DNA of 64,000 bases from Porphyromonas sp. (GTDB lineage Bacteria; Bacteroidota; Bacteroidia; Bacteroidales; Porphyromonadaceae): positions 1 to 64,000 of the forward strand of contig JALFBN010000017.1 in the NCBI GenBank assembly GCA_022772085.1, in the 5' to 3' direction. The position numbers and the translations under genes are program-made. This document shows, piece after piece, positions 1-8,995 of the stretch. The notes beneath the pieces were generated by a model. That model was not told the DNA's origin. It made no database searches and saw only the letters and a list, made by a program, of their open reading frames with translations. The first letter of the stretch is position 1. Each line of letters starts with the position of its first letter.

Positions 1-42
1 TTTTCCATCGGACGCGCTCGCCCAAAAACCCGATTGCGACTG

Positions 43-75
43 CAAAGGTAATACAAATATTCCACCTAATCCAAA
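43..75 (-). promoter_or_regulatory. Bacteroidetes promoter firing left out of the window
   Basis: On the minus strand a TTTG box (72-75) is followed after 21 nt by TACCTTTG (43-50), matching the Bacteroidetes sigma-ABfr consensus TTTG-N19-21-TAnnTTTG. It would start a transcript near position 37 running out of the left edge, so its gene is not visible. Confidence 0.55.
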
Positions 76-237
76 TATCTATATCTAAATGCAATGTTAA
101 AGAAAGTTGATGCCCTGGAAAACAGGATATTAAAAATAAAAGATTTTCCTTCTACTCTTTGAATTCCTTGCGTGAATGCTCTTTTAAGAAGGAGCAACTG
201 CTCTCCAATGCGAGATGCGTTTGATAAGAAAAAGAAG

Positions 238-271
238 GAGGCGACCGATCCTACAATGGAACGATCGCCTC
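238..271 (-). terminator. Putative terminator of the LRR gene
   Basis: A 7-bp perfect stem, GAGGCGA (238-244) with TCGCCTC (265-271). On the minus strand it is followed by a pyrimidine tract rich in T. It lies about 150 nt past the stop of the LRR gene. A run of four T also follows on the plus strand, so it could work both ways. The rest of 1-421 shows no credible gene. Confidence 0.4.
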
Positions 272-421
272 TTTTGCACCCATCGATCTCAATACAAGAA
301 TAAATCAATCGAACGTGATAAGCCCTATTTGATTCGTTTTTTTACTCCAATATGTCAACGAAAACTTCTTTTCCCATCTTGCAAAATGGAGCGCAAATCA
401 CAAGAGCTTTTGCCTCGAGGA

Positions 422-2557
422 TCATAGTAGACATTTCACAGCCTCATTGTCCCCTTCCGCTTTTTTGATTACAACGATATAGCGATCCGAAGGCAGTTGA
501 GCAACGGAGATCGTTTCCCCTACACCCTCGGCAACAAGCTCTCCTTCCATACTATATACATACAGGTGTAGCGCTGAGGGGTAGATCAAACGATCTCCAT
601 CTCTACGGAGTTGAGTATCTCCGGAGGCAATATCCACAAGCCCCGTCTCTACGGCAAGGAGCATTTCACGTGATACTAGTTCGAGATTGGGAATTAGATC
701 ATGCGTTGCCTTACATACATATACTCCTTTGTGATCGGCTCCAACTTTAGCAATCTCATAGATGGGCTTTGTAGCTCCCTCAATCATTTTGCCATTGAGA
801 TACCACTGATACTTTGCAGGGATGTTTTCGGGGAAATTTTTCAAATGCCCTACATTGGGGACGTCCGACAACGAACCGTCAAGCAAGAGTTTCTCTCCCT
901 CTTTAAGGGTTAACACTTTCTCTTCTCCATAAACATTTTGTGGACTATAAATACACAAGTCGGTAACTAAACTAGAGGAAAAAGCATCTGTGAGGTTAGC
1001 AAAGTCTTTGAAGACAAAATCATTGTACGATACATTGACACCCTTGGGAAAAAATCCAAAGAATGGCTCTGCCTCTTGACTATAAATTTGAGTAGTGATG
1101 GGACCCTGAAAATGATTGTGAGAAATGTTACAACGCCCCAGGCTCTCAAAGTGTTTTCCATCAAAAAGACTTCCTATTGTGCCCGAAAATTGGTTATGAG
1201 AAATGTCAAGCGTATTCATTTGGGACCAATCTAGGATAATAGGAATAGGATTACCCGATAGTTTGTTTTCTAGCAGAAACAGAGTAGAAAGTTTGTCAAA
1301 AGACTTCCATTCCTCGGGAATCTCTCCCTCCAGCTGGTTATGGGAAAAGTCCAAGTGGAAAAGTTTTTCAATCCCATTGCCATTACCATCAGGAGCAAGT
1401 TCTTTGGGTAACGTTCCCGTCAGCCCCATCTTTGCCATACGAAGTGTAGTCAATTTTTTCAGTTTGGGAAGCCAAGTCGGGATTGTACCACCAATACCCT
1501 CGTTTTTCGTCAACTCTAACACTTGAAGATTAACAAGAGAACCAAGATCGGGCAAAGGACCTACAAATTGGTTGTTGCCTAGATATAAATTTTTCAACTT
1601 GACACACTCAGCAAGCTCTTGAGGGATTACACCATCCATTTGATTATCTGAGAGGTACAGATCAGTAAGAGTATTCTTAAGCAAATTGACGTCTTTGGGG
1701 ATTTGTCCTTTTACTTTTGTTCGCTGTATCTCTAGTTGAGCGAGAGAGGGGCATCCTGCAAAAGATTTTGGGAAGTGCCCTGAAAGGTTCGGATTCCCTC
1801 TCTGTTTTTGCCCAAAACCAAAGAAACATACAGACAACTTCTTTGCCTTAGTGAAGTCCGGCAACTCTCCCGAGAAATTATTGTCTTGGAAAGTAATCAT
1901 GCTCAAATTGGGGAGCAAAAACCATTCCTCCGGGATAGGACCGGAAAAATTATTATCTGAGAGAACCACAAAATTGAGCTTAGGAGCATTTAGATCTCTG
2001 GGCAACTCCCCCGTAAGTCCACACGTGCCGAGCGACAACGTCTGCAACTCCGGCATATCTATTTTGGAGGGAAGTTTGCCCGTGAGAGTATACTCTACCT
2101 CCGTAGCACTCTTGACAACCGTCTGATTATCCAATACAAGGGTTTGAAGTTTTTTGTGTGTAAAAAGGGCATCAGGCAATGCTCCCGATAGGCGATTACT
2201 TGAAAGCCAAAGTTCCCTCAACTCCGTAAGGTCGGCAATAGAGGCAGGCAACTCCCCCTTTAGTCTGGCACCATTAAGTTGAATCTTGATTACATGTCCC
2301 TGCTCTATCGTTACACCTTTCCACGAAGAGGGGCTCTCCGTAATATTCCAGCTATAAGAGCCTTTCCAATTAGCTCCATCAAGCTGATTGTAAAGACTGA
2401 GCAAGGCATTCTTTTCCTTCTCAGGAATTACCGAAGAGGTCTCTTCATTTCGGAGGGTTCGCTCCGCATTACGAACAAATTGAGCTTCCACTACAAGGGA
2501 AGATGAAAGCATCGCAGCTGCAACAAGGCAGCCTAACCGAGTAACTGTTTTTCTCAT
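422..2557 (-). CDS. Secreted leucine-rich-repeat protein with Ig-like domain and T9SS-type C-terminus
   Basis: 711 aa. A signal peptide (cleavage near VEAQ, about residue 26) is followed by an N-terminal cap (LLSLYNQLDGANWKG) like that of plant LRR proteins. From about residue 70 to 530 there are some 18 repeats containing LxGxIP/LxGxLP, the plant-specific LRR signature (for example LTGELP, FSGPIPEEW). An Ig-like segment follows at about 560-660 (YQWYLNG and VYVCKA mark the two core strands). The last 45 residues (LHLYVYSMEGELVAEG, then LPSDRYIVVIKK) resemble a T9SS type A sorting domain, so surface export and attachment are inferred. Ligand unknown; probably adhesion or protein binding. Monocistronic, with a strong promoter at 2629-2660. 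Confidence 0.8.
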   Translation of the reverse strand: MRKTVTRLGCLVAAAMLSSSLVVEAQFVRNAERTLRNEETSSVIPEKEKNALLSLYNQLDGANWKGSYSWNITESPSSWKGVTIEQGHVIKIQLNGARLKGELPASIADLTELRELWLSSNRLSGALPDALFTHKKLQTLVLDNQTVVKSATEVEYTLTGKLPSKIDMPELQTLSLGTCGLTGELPRDLNAPKLNFVVLSDNNFSGPIPEEWFLLPNLSMITFQDNNFSGELPDFTKAKKLSVCFFGFGQKQRGNPNLSGHFPKSFAGCPSLAQLEIQRTKVKGQIPKDVNLLKNTLTDLYLSDNQMDGVIPQELAECVKLKNLYLGNNQFVGPLPDLGSLVNLQVLELTKNEGIGGTIPTWLPKLKKLTTLRMAKMGLTGTLPKELAPDGNGNGIEKLFHLDFSHNQLEGEIPEEWKSFDKLSTLFLLENKLSGNPIPIILDWSQMNTLDISHNQFSGTIGSLFDGKHFESLGRCNISHNHFQGPITTQIYSQEAEPFFGFFPKGVNVSYNDFVFKDFANLTDAFSSSLVTDLCIYSPQNVYGEEKVLTLKEGEKLLLDGSLSDVPNVGHLKNFPENIPAKYQWYLNGKMIEGATKPIYEIAKVGADHKGVYVCKATHDLIPNLELVSREMLLAVETGLVDIASGDTQLRRDGDRLIYPSALHLYVYSMEGELVAEGVGETISVAQLPSDRYIVVIKKAEGDNEAVKCLL

Positions 2558-2628
2558 AATCTATCTTGTCATTATTGTACACTCACCAGGTAAATATAGT
2601 CTATTGAATATCTTTTCAATCAATATCG

Positions 2629-2660
2629 CAAAGATATAAAAGAGAATGTAAAATAACAAA
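2629..2660 (-). promoter_or_regulatory. Promoter of the LRR gene
   Basis: Minus strand: TTTG (2657-2660), 20-nt spacer, TATCTTTG (2629-2636), a full match to the Bacteroidetes consensus. The predicted start near 2622 gives a leader of about 65 nt. The element sits inside a 114-codon antisense frame (2561-2905), which argues against that frame being a gene. Confidence 0.7.
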
Positions 2661-2881
2661 TAGCACAAGAAACAAAACCCAAGCAATACAATTTGTAAGA
2701 AGATCAATGGATAATCACAGGGACACCCTGTACATTGGAGAAAAAACAAGATACTCGGTAATGTCTCGGCATTTTTCTTAGATAAATTGAGTACATTCGC
2801 ACCATTGATACAAGTAACATCTCTCGTCATGAACACAATACTCTGACTCCAAAAGAGAAAGAAATCGTAAAGTAAAAGCAT

Positions 2882-3616
2882 ATGAATAAGTATCTTATTG
2901 CACATTACATCTTACCTGTTATGTCATTGCTATTGTTCTGCCACACCAATCTGTCGGCACAATATGCAAAATTCGAGTATGAAACGGAACTATGCAACTG
3001 CAAAGCACAATTCGACACTACCAAATACTCAAGGCAACAGCTACAAAACACTTTTGAATACCTGTATAATAATCTGAGTATCATGAATACAGATCCCTTC
3101 GATTTTGATGAGGATCCGGCATTGCTCTTAGCCTCTCTCGAAAAAGAGCGTAAGCAAAAGTTAAAATCTCTCAAACAGTCCAACATAGTAAACGATGCCT
3201 TTTGGCAAAGAGAAAGGGTGAAAATGATAAAATACATCAATAGCACCTGTGAGCTTATGCGGGTAACGATCTTAGCAAGACTCGATCCTAAAGAACTACT
3301 CAACTACAAGTTGGTGGACAATACCTGCAAGTACTTCCGCAATGCCCTTATTGCGGGTGGCGACCAACTACTCAAAGCGTGGACGGCACTGAACGAGATG
3401 CAGAAAAAGAACAATGGATCGCCCGAAAACGTACAACAGAGCTTTGAAAACAAATACAACTCTCCTCAGAAACTACAACATGCTCTCAAAGAGGTTTTGA
3501 TGTATGGCTGGTGGAACAGTGCCAACAACCTGCTACCCCATATCAATCAAAAAGGCTACGAAAAAAATTTCAACAGACTCCTAAAAGACATTCAGTGTGA
3601 ATGCGACGAGCCATAA
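2882..3616 (+). CDS. Hypothetical secreted protein
   Basis: 244 aa; I do not recognise a family. A signal peptide ends near residue 26 (TNLSAQ). The mature part is polar and predicted mostly helical, with a Lys-rich stretch (EKERKQKLKSLKQS, about 85-98). Cysteines are clustered: two near the mature N-terminus (CNC), two in the middle, and two at the C-terminus (QCECDEP), consistent with periplasmic disulfides. It stands alone, divergent from the LRR gene. I found no clear TAnnTTTG element upstream. Real-gene status is supported by the signal peptide and length; function unknown. Confidence 0.6.
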   Translation: MNKYLIAHYILPVMSLLLFCHTNLSAQYAKFEYETELCNCKAQFDTTKYSRQQLQNTFEYLYNNLSIMNTDPFDFDEDPALLLASLEKERKQKLKSLKQSNIVNDAFWQRERVKMIKYINSTCELMRVTILARLDPKELLNYKLVDNTCKYFRNALIAGGDQLLKAWTALNEMQKKNNGSPENVQQSFENKYNSPQKLQHALKEVLMYGWWNSANNLLPHINQKGYEKNFNRLLKDIQCECDEP

Positions 3617-3838
3617 CAATATAGCTGAATACTTTTTGTTCTCTGCGCTACAATTTTACACTTACACGCCTGCAAATAAAAAACTCCTGCCCAACATTTT
3701 AGGCGGCAAGGGTCGTGTTTTAAATCACGCTGCAATATACCCATAACCAACAATCAAGATCCATACAGATCTGAACGCCCTATGTTAAGTAGCAAATATC
3801 TCTTTACGTGCACCTATTCTCTCGTCATCTTACCCCGT

Positions 3839-4384
3839 TTAGAGTGGGATCATAGACCGAAGATAGTCGGCAACGATTGAATAAATGGCAATTCCCCCAC
3901 TCACGCTTACATTCAAAGAGTGCTTAGTGCCATATTGCGGAATCTCAATGCAACGATCTGCTAAGGCGATCACTTCATCCGAAACTCCATGCACTTCATT
4001 CCCCACCACAAGAGCTACTTTTTCAGAGGCTTTCAGCGGAGATTCTTCCGGAGTAACACTACCCGTTGCCTGCTCCAAAGCCCAAATATGATACCCCTCA
4101 TCACGAAGAGCAAGAACAGCCTCCTCCGCGGAATGGGCTTTTTGCCATGTCATACTTAACTCCGCTCCAAGAGCTGTTTTGTGAATCATAGGATGCGGTG
4201 GAAGTGCCGTTATGCCGCACAAAATCAATCGCTCCAAACGGAATGCATCTGCCGTACGGAAGAGACTCCCTACATTATTCATACTACGCACATTGTCCAA
4301 CACAAGTGTCAAGGGGACTTTTGATTCCTGCTGAAAAGTCTCCACATCCAGTCGGTGCATCTCCTCTATCGTCAGTTTTTTCAT
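3839..4384 (-). CDS. TrmH/SpoU-family RNA 2'-O-ribose methyltransferase
   Basis: About 181 aa. All three SPOUT motifs are visible: motif 1 LVLDNVRSMNNVGSLFRTAD (with the RNA-binding Asn and the catalytic Arg), motif 2 ALVVGNEVHGVS, and motif 3 IEIPQYGTKHSLNVSVSGGI, which forms the SAM-binding knot. It transfers a methyl group from SAM to a ribose 2'-OH of tRNA or rRNA; the exact position cannot be told from sequence. There is no N-terminal substrate-binding extension, so it is the short TrmH/TrmL-like form. I start it at the second Met (4384, MKKLTIEE); 4390 is an alternative. A TACCTTTG element lies just upstream. Confidence 0.85.
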   Translation of the reverse strand: MKKLTIEEMHRLDVETFQQESKVPLTLVLDNVRSMNNVGSLFRTADAFRLERLILCGITALPPHPMIHKTALGAELSMTWQKAHSAEEAVLALRDEGYHIWALEQATGSVTPEESPLKASEKVALVVGNEVHGVSDEVIALADRCIEIPQYGTKHSLNVSVSGGIAIYSIVADYLRSMIPL

Positions 4385-4416
4385 TTGCATATTATATATC
4401 TCTCCATTCTAGGGAA

Positions 4417-4424
4417 CAAAGGTA
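4417..4424 (-). promoter_or_regulatory. Promoter -7 element of the methyltransferase gene
   Basis: Minus strand TACCTTTG, placing the transcript start near 4411, about 25 nt before the start codon. No good TTTG box at the expected upstream distance. Confidence 0.45.
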
Positions 4425-4606
4425 CACGGATCATATAAAAGAAGAAGAGGAGGACCATTCGGAATCCGAACAGAACAATCCACCTCTTCCCGGGGAATCA
4501 GTCTCCTCGCTAGAAGCCTTTACCCGAAAGGCGTACAGAGGGACTCTACAAATGGTAATAGATTTTTATATTTCCACAAAAGGGCACTCTCCCTCTTTGA
4601 TGCAAT

Positions 4607-4855
4607 TCAATGTTTCAAATTCATCCAATCCAGCAAACGACCACCCAATCGCCCCTTGCACCTCTGATGCATTTTGTGCCAAGAGAGCTTTTTCTGCTCT
4701 CGGAGTAAAGCAACCTTCGAACTCAGGAAAGAGGCTTGAACGGGTCTCTCTTGCTCCCGCTCCCCATCAAGGAAAGCAATTCGATCCTCGATAAGACGAC
4801 CTACCTCGTAGGCAGTTCTCGGGGGTCTATTTGCACTAGATCTCTTCAATTCCAT
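4607..4855 (-). CDS. Small hypothetical protein (doubtful)
   Basis: 82 aa if started at the internal Met (MELKRSSAN); an upstream Met at 4903 would give 98 aa. The product is highly charged and probably helical in the middle (LIEDRIAFLDGERE, then a Lys/Arg-rich tail). No family recognised. A near-consensus GACCTTTG lies at 4914-4921, about where a promoter would be, but the first base is wrong and no TTTG box precedes it. It overlaps a long antisense frame that is certainly spurious. Treat as possible only. Confidence 0.25.
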   Translation of the reverse strand: MELKRSSANRPPRTAYEVGRLIEDRIAFLDGEREQERPVQASFLSSKVALLREQKKLSWHKMHQRCKGRLGGRLLDWMNLKH

Positions 4856-4903
4856 AATCCCAAGACAGTACATTTGAGCAAAAGAGCAAAAAGCCATCTC
4901 CAT

Positions 4904-5751
4904 TCTTTGAAGACAAAGGTCACTTTATCTCCCCTTGGGGACTAGGATTTTCCCTTCATATCAACAAAAAAAACAAGACAAAATGTGGTAAAGCAACTTG
5001 GATAAAATACGCACAAATCCAAGATAAATCATTATAAATCAATTGGTATCACAAATCAAAAAATCCAACCTCAACTCAAGAAGTATAGTGCAAGTCTAAA
5101 TAAAGTAACGACTAGAAATCAAAAACTCTGAACAGGAAGAGCAAAAGAAAATCGGCAAACAATCCTGATCAATTATCATCTAGAATTGTCTGCCGATCGG
5201 AAAAATAGACTTCCACCCTTTGGGAAGCTCTCGGGAGAATTGTATATCAAAGATTCGAGCCTTAACTCGATCTAAAAGAGGCCTCTTACCTCTTCTTCCT
5301 GTGTTTTTTTGTAGGCCTCAACATCTTCTTAAGAGCCTACGGTATTAGGTTTCTATATTTTCGATAGGAGGGTCGATGCCTCCTCCACTTTACATTTGAT
5401 TAATGTAGCAATTTGAGCACCTCCAAAAAACCGGTATCCTTAACTGATTTTTCTAAAAACGAAAGTAGTACATGCTCATAGCTCCCATTTGGACAAATAA
5501 GCCATCTGTTTGGAAAAAAGAAGCAAGATCCTCAAATAAAGAGCTGAAAAGCTCACTCAAAGACTTGGACTTTTCGTGTCCAAATCAAAAAAAACAACAC
5601 TGATTATCAAATAGATAATTAAACAACAGAGCTAAAAGAGGCGGAGAGCCTTTCTTTAGAAAATTCTTGTTTCGGAATGAAAAGGATTGGGTGTTTTTGT
5701 TCTCAAGATCAAAACAAAAGGATCTAAGACTGATAGATGAAGAAGAAATAT
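4904..5751. other. Gene-free AT-rich stretch with inverted repeats
   Basis: No credible coding frame on either strand. It holds several inverted repeats: ATCGGCA/TGCCGAT (5151-5197, terminator-like on the minus strand), GAGGCCT/AGGCCTC around 5278-5319, AGGAGG/CCTCCT around 5366-5385, and TTGGAC/GTCCAA around 5566-5584. A lone plus-strand TACATTTG (5391-5398) has no gene behind it. It could be an extended 3' region of the upstream T9SS cargo gene, or house an unannotated small RNA. Confidence 0.4.
5151..5197 (-). terminator. Intrinsic terminator, minus strand, far from any gene
   Basis: Stem ATCGGCA/TGCCGAT (7 bp) extended by ACAAT/ATTGT after one mismatch. On the minus strand it is followed by TTTTCTTTTG. 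The nearest upstream minus-strand gene ends about 550 nt away at 5752, so either that mRNA has a long 3' tail or an unannotated RNA ends here. Confidence 0.45.
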
Positions 5752-7110
5752 CTAATTCGAAAAACCAGGAACTCCTGCCTGCAAATCACTTTGCAGGATG
5801 TTGAGATGTCCCCGCTCATTATAGACCTTGCCATCAGATCCTCGGGCGGAAATTACATAATAATAAACACCTCCCTCTACAAACTTACCTCCATAGGTAC
5901 CATCCCATCCACCATTCGGATCAGTCCAATGATACAACTCATTCCCCCATTCATTGTAAATCCGAGCATCAAACTCGACTAAAGAGGTATGAACAACACG
6001 GAAAATATCGTTAATTCCTGGCGATGCATTAGGGCTGAATGCGTTGGGAACTTCTAATCTAGAGGTCTGTACTGTAGTTGTCACTCGCTCTGCTGAGGCA
6101 CTACAAGCTCCGTTACGAGCCGTAGCAACCAACTCTATCGTATAGGTGCCCGCTTCCGAGAAAGTATAGTTACTCTCAGCCCCTGAAAACTGAAAAACAA
6201 TCTCACGATTTTCAGTATTTGCCACATCTCCTCGTACAATAGTCCACTGAAATAGCGAAGCAACAGGCCTATTCCCGATTGCCTTTAGGGTTACTTGGGC
6301 TGGAGCGGAAAGAGAACGAGGTAATTGCCCCTCCGCTAGACCTTCACTAGCAGAGGATTGGCCCTCCAACTTATAATAGCCATGCACTTCGACTCGCTGA
6401 CAAAAAAAACGGGGAGAACGAAGAGAAATTGAATATCCCAAAACCTCCGAAAAACGATCTCCCTCCAAAGTAAACTCAGTATCATCAAGCGGAGCTAAGA
6501 AGGATAATATCCCCCCATCTCGAGAGGGTCGGACTAATTGCGTCTGCCTTTGAAGCTCATAGGACAACTTATCGGAATTGTACTCCTGCGTTTGATAGGT
6601 TACCTTATACAGACGAGGTACGACGATCAAATCACCTTGCGGTGTATAGCAAAAAAATTCTCGGAATGGCGTCTTGGCTTTAAGCAACACCCGTTCGCAC
6701 GGCATTTCGGGATCAACAACAACCTCTAAAGGTGATTCGGGAAATGGTACTGAAGTGTAATCAATTAACCAATAGTAGACAGTCGGAAGCCCCGAAGCTG
6801 GTTGGACATAATATCCACATCCCAGTTTAGGATTTCTTACATGCCAAACAGAACCATCATAATTAGCCTCCACAACAGGAACGGCATCTTGAATCGACCG
6901 TTCATACCGCATTAGAGACTCCCCTCGATTGGCTTTTATTTTCAAATCAACAGCAGGAGAAGACTCGCTTAAAAGCCAAACCTGCATACGTTGTCCAGCA
7001 GGAGCTTCTGCCTCAGTAAAGCGCACTCCCGAAATAGACAACTGAGCATTAAGCCAACAGATGCTCCAACAACAAAATAGGATCGGTAGGATCAATCTTC
7101 TCCACTTCAT
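5752..7110 (-). CDS. T9SS type B sorting domain (gliding motility-associated C-terminal) protein
   Basis: 452 aa. A signal peptide (hydrophobic run LILPILFCCWSICW, cleavage near LNAQ) is followed by a mostly beta region. Around 285-345 there is a PKD-like segment (FQWTIVRGD, then YTFSEAGTYTIELVATA). The C-terminal 85 residues are the gliding-motility/CHU-type domain: VPNAFSPNASPGINDIFRV, IYNEWGNELYHW, GWDGTYGGKFVEGGVYYYVI. In the Bacteroidetes type IX secretion system this domain directs export, usually of adhesins or system-associated proteins. The substrate is unknown. Monocistronic by position; no consensus promoter seen directly upstream. Confidence 0.8.
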   Translation of the reverse strand: MKWRRLILPILFCCWSICWLNAQLSISGVRFTEAEAPAGQRMQVWLLSESSPAVDLKIKANRGESLMRYERSIQDAVPVVEANYDGSVWHVRNPKLGCGYYVQPASGLPTVYYWLIDYTSVPFPESPLEVVVDPEMPCERVLLKAKTPFREFFCYTPQGDLIVVPRLYKVTYQTQEYNSDKLSYELQRQTQLVRPSRDGGILSFLAPLDDTEFTLEGDRFSEVLGYSISLRSPRFFCQRVEVHGYYKLEGQSSASEGLAEGQLPRSLSAPAQVTLKAIGNRPVASLFQWTIVRGDVANTENREIVFQFSGAESNYTFSEAGTYTIELVATARNGACSASAERVTTTVQTSRLEVPNAFSPNASPGINDIFRVVHTSLVEFDARIYNEWGNELYHWTDPNGGWDGTYGGKFVEGGVYYYVISARGSDGKVYNERGHLNILQSDLQAGVPGFSN

Positions 7111-7200
7111 AGTAGGATAACGTTACGACCGTCCCTCTTAGTATAGTCAGGCCAATAAAGCAATACATCTGAAGCCATTTAGAAGAGAATCCTCTCCTCT

Positions 7201-7248
7201 AAAAACAAAGAAAACTCCCAATCTCTTGAAAACAAGAGACCGAGAGTT
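7201..7248 (-). terminator. Terminator of the 2-oxoacid:ferredoxin oxidoreductase operon
   Basis: A stem of about 16 bp (7213-7228 with 7233-7248, a few G-T pairs) with a four-base loop. On the minus strand it is followed directly by TTCTTTGTTTTT. It lies about 50 nt after the gamma-subunit stop. A textbook intrinsic terminator. Confidence 0.85.
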
Positions 7249-7294
7249 TCTGTCGTTTCTTACCTGAAATAGTCCCTGAAGAACTAACGAAAGA

Positions 7295-7840
7295 TTAGTT
7301 TTCTTGCTTAATAGCACCCATACCAATCTTGATCGCCTCTTCGTTCATCGGGATCAACTTATGGTGACGCTCTGGAAGAGACTTCCTAAGACCAGCTACA
7401 ACGCTTTCGAGCTTTACAACGGGGACAATATTAAGAAGCCCACCAAGGATAATCATGTTGAAAGCCTTGTCATTACCCAACTTAAGAGCTTCTGTCGTAG
7501 CATCTACTGAGTAAATACGGATATCGTCACGAGTTGTTTTCGTGTGAATACCATTGGGTTCGTAGATAAGGATACCACCCTTCTTTACGCGAGGAGCAAA
7601 CTTATCCAATGAAGGTTGGTTGAGTGCAATTACAATATCATATTGATTAACAACGGGAGAACTCACCTTCTCGTCACTTACAATCACAGTAACATTGGAG
7701 GTACCACCACGTTGTTCAGGACCATATGAAGGCATCCAACTAACTTCTTTGTCTTCCATAAGGCCGGAATATGCTAGAATCTTACCCAATGAAAGAACGC
7801 CTTGACCACCAAAGCCAGCAATTACAATTTCGTGTGTCAT
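7295..7840 (-). CDS. korC: 2-oxoacid:ferredoxin oxidoreductase, gamma subunit
   Basis: 181 aa, the usual length for a separate gamma subunit. The N-terminal GFGGQGVLSLGKIL is the hallmark of the POR/KOR gamma domain, followed by SWMPSYGPEQRGGTSNV, also conserved in the family. With alpha, beta and a ferredoxin-like subunit it oxidises a 2-oxoacid plus CoA to acyl-CoA and CO2, reducing ferredoxin. Last gene of the operon, 18 nt after beta. Substrate (2-oxoglutarate versus branched-chain 2-oxoacid) cannot be fixed by eye. 2-oxoglutarate is preferred because the nearby 4-hydroxybutyrate operon consumes succinyl-CoA and because the P. gingivalis counterpart is annotated that way. Confidence 0.85.
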   Translation of the reverse strand: MTHEIVIAGFGGQGVLSLGKILAYSGLMEDKEVSWMPSYGPEQRGGTSNVTVIVSDEKVSSPVVNQYDIVIALNQPSLDKFAPRVKKGGILIYEPNGIHTKTTRDDIRIYSVDATTEALKLGNDKAFNMIILGGLLNIVPVVKLESVVAGLRKSLPERHHKLIPMNEEAIKIGMGAIKQEN

Positions 7841-7858
7841 CTTATATTACTTGGGGGA

Positions 7859-8653
7859 TTATTGGTTATCTACATCCTTTAGATCTCCCAAAGTGTACTT
7901 AGGAGCCATATTTTCCATCATCCAATCGTTAGCCTTAGCAGGAGACATCTTCCAACCCGTGTTACAAGTTGCAACTACCTCAACTACAGAGCAACCCTTA
8001 CCAGCCATTGAGTTTTCAAAAGCCTTACGGATAGCTTTTTTAGCCTTACGAACAGCAGGCATCGTGTGTACCGTCTGACGTGTTACATAACAAGTACCAT
8101 CGAGCTCCGCGAGCAAGTTTGACATTGAAATGGGATAACCATTACGCTTTACATCGCGACCGTAGGGACAAGTAGCCGTCTTCATCCCCACAAGCGTAGA
8201 GGGCGACATTTGACCACCGGTCATACCATAAATCCCATTGTTGATGAATATGATTACGATGTTCTCGCCACGATTAGCCGCATGGATTGTTTCAGCGGTA
8301 CCTATAGCCGAGAGGTCTCCATCTCCTTGATAGGTGAAGACGAGCTTACTAGGATAGAGACGCTTAATAGCCGTCGCCAAAGCAGGAGCACGACCGTGAG
8401 CAGCTTCTTGCCAATCAATATCGATATAGTTATAAGCAAATACAGAGCAACCTACGGGGGCGATACCCACGCTTTCCTCTGCAAGACCCATCTCATCGAT
8501 GATTTCTGCAACGAGTTTGTGCACTACTCCATGGCTACAACCAGGGCAATAGTGCATCGTATTGTCATTGAGAAGACGAGGCTTCTCATACACCAAGTTC
8601 TCAGGTTTTACGATGTCTTCAAAAGAGAGAACCTTTCCGTCTGTCGTATTCAT
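7859..8653 (-). CDS. korB: 2-oxoacid:ferredoxin oxidoreductase, beta subunit (TPP-binding)
   Basis: 264 aa. Thiamine pyrophosphate is bound by GDGDLSAIGTAE together with the downstream INNGIYGMTGGQ, the classical GDG...NN motif with its metal ligands. The N-terminal CPGCSHG and the later VGCSVF/CNTG cysteines fit the beta subunit with its proximal Fe-S site. It follows the small membrane protein gene by 12 nt and precedes gamma by 18 nt, so all are one transcript. The alpha and beta chains together form the decarboxylating core. Confidence 0.88.
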   Translation of the reverse strand: MNTTDGKVLSFEDIVKPENLVYEKPRLLNDNTMHYCPGCSHGVVHKLVAEIIDEMGLAEESVGIAPVGCSVFAYNYIDIDWQEAAHGRAPALATAIKRLYPSKLVFTYQGDGDLSAIGTAETIHAANRGENIVIIFINNGIYGMTGGQMSPSTLVGMKTATCPYGRDVKRNGYPISMSNLLAELDGTCYVTRQTVHTMPAVRKAKKAIRKAFENSMAGKGCSVVEVVATCNTGWKMSPAKANDWMMENMAPKYTLGDLKDVDNQ

Positions 8654-8665
8654 TGTACTATTTAT

Positions 8666-8866
8666 TTATCTATTTATATGTCTCAACACGTAACTAGCGA
8701 TACGCACCACTATGGCAGGGATTGCCGCCCAAAGAAAAGTCATTTTTGCTCCTTCGTGCGAACGAAAAACGAGGAATAGGATAATCATCAAGACCACCAA
8801 CAGGAAGAAAGCCACATCGCAGATGGTAATCCATCGCTTGAGCGTTTTCGGATTCATATTAGCCAT
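8666..8866 (-). CDS. Small two-helix membrane protein embedded in the kor operon
   Basis: 66 aa when started at MANMNPKTLKRW (8866); an upstream in-frame Met at 8923 would make 85 aa but adds a polar, non-conserved-looking tail. Two membrane segments: about residues 15-33 (VAFFLLVVLMIILFLVF) and 42-60 (MTFLWAAIPAIVVRIASYVL). The protein has a basic start and a basic end. It sits between the alpha (8996) and beta (8653) genes on the same strand. I recall an uncharacterised ORF in the same position in P. gingivalis, which hints at a real function, perhaps anchoring the oxidoreductase at the membrane. That role is inference only. Confidence 0.65.
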   Translation of the reverse strand: MANMNPKTLKRWITICDVAFFLLVVLMIILFLVFRSHEGAKMTFLWAAIPAIVVRIASYVLRHINR

Positions 8867-8995
8867 ACAATCTTTTTGATTCAACCTCTTATTATCAACT
8901 TCTCTACCTAAGAAAACTATCATCCTCCAAAAGGCGAGAAGTATCTTCTAACAATCCTCTATAAAGGTGCTACATCAATACGTATGAGATGGGGC

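Noticed and set aside
66-308. 80-codon minus-strand frame at the left end
   Set aside because: Spans the terminator hairpin at 238-271 and the TTTG box at 72-75; no recognisable features.
2561-2905. 114-codon minus-strand frame
   Set aside because: Very hydrophobic and AT-driven, overlaps the start of the divergent gene, and contains the consensus promoter of the LRR gene (2629-2660).
4198-4794. 198-codon plus-strand frame
   Set aside because: Starts antisense to the methyltransferase gene and has no family features.
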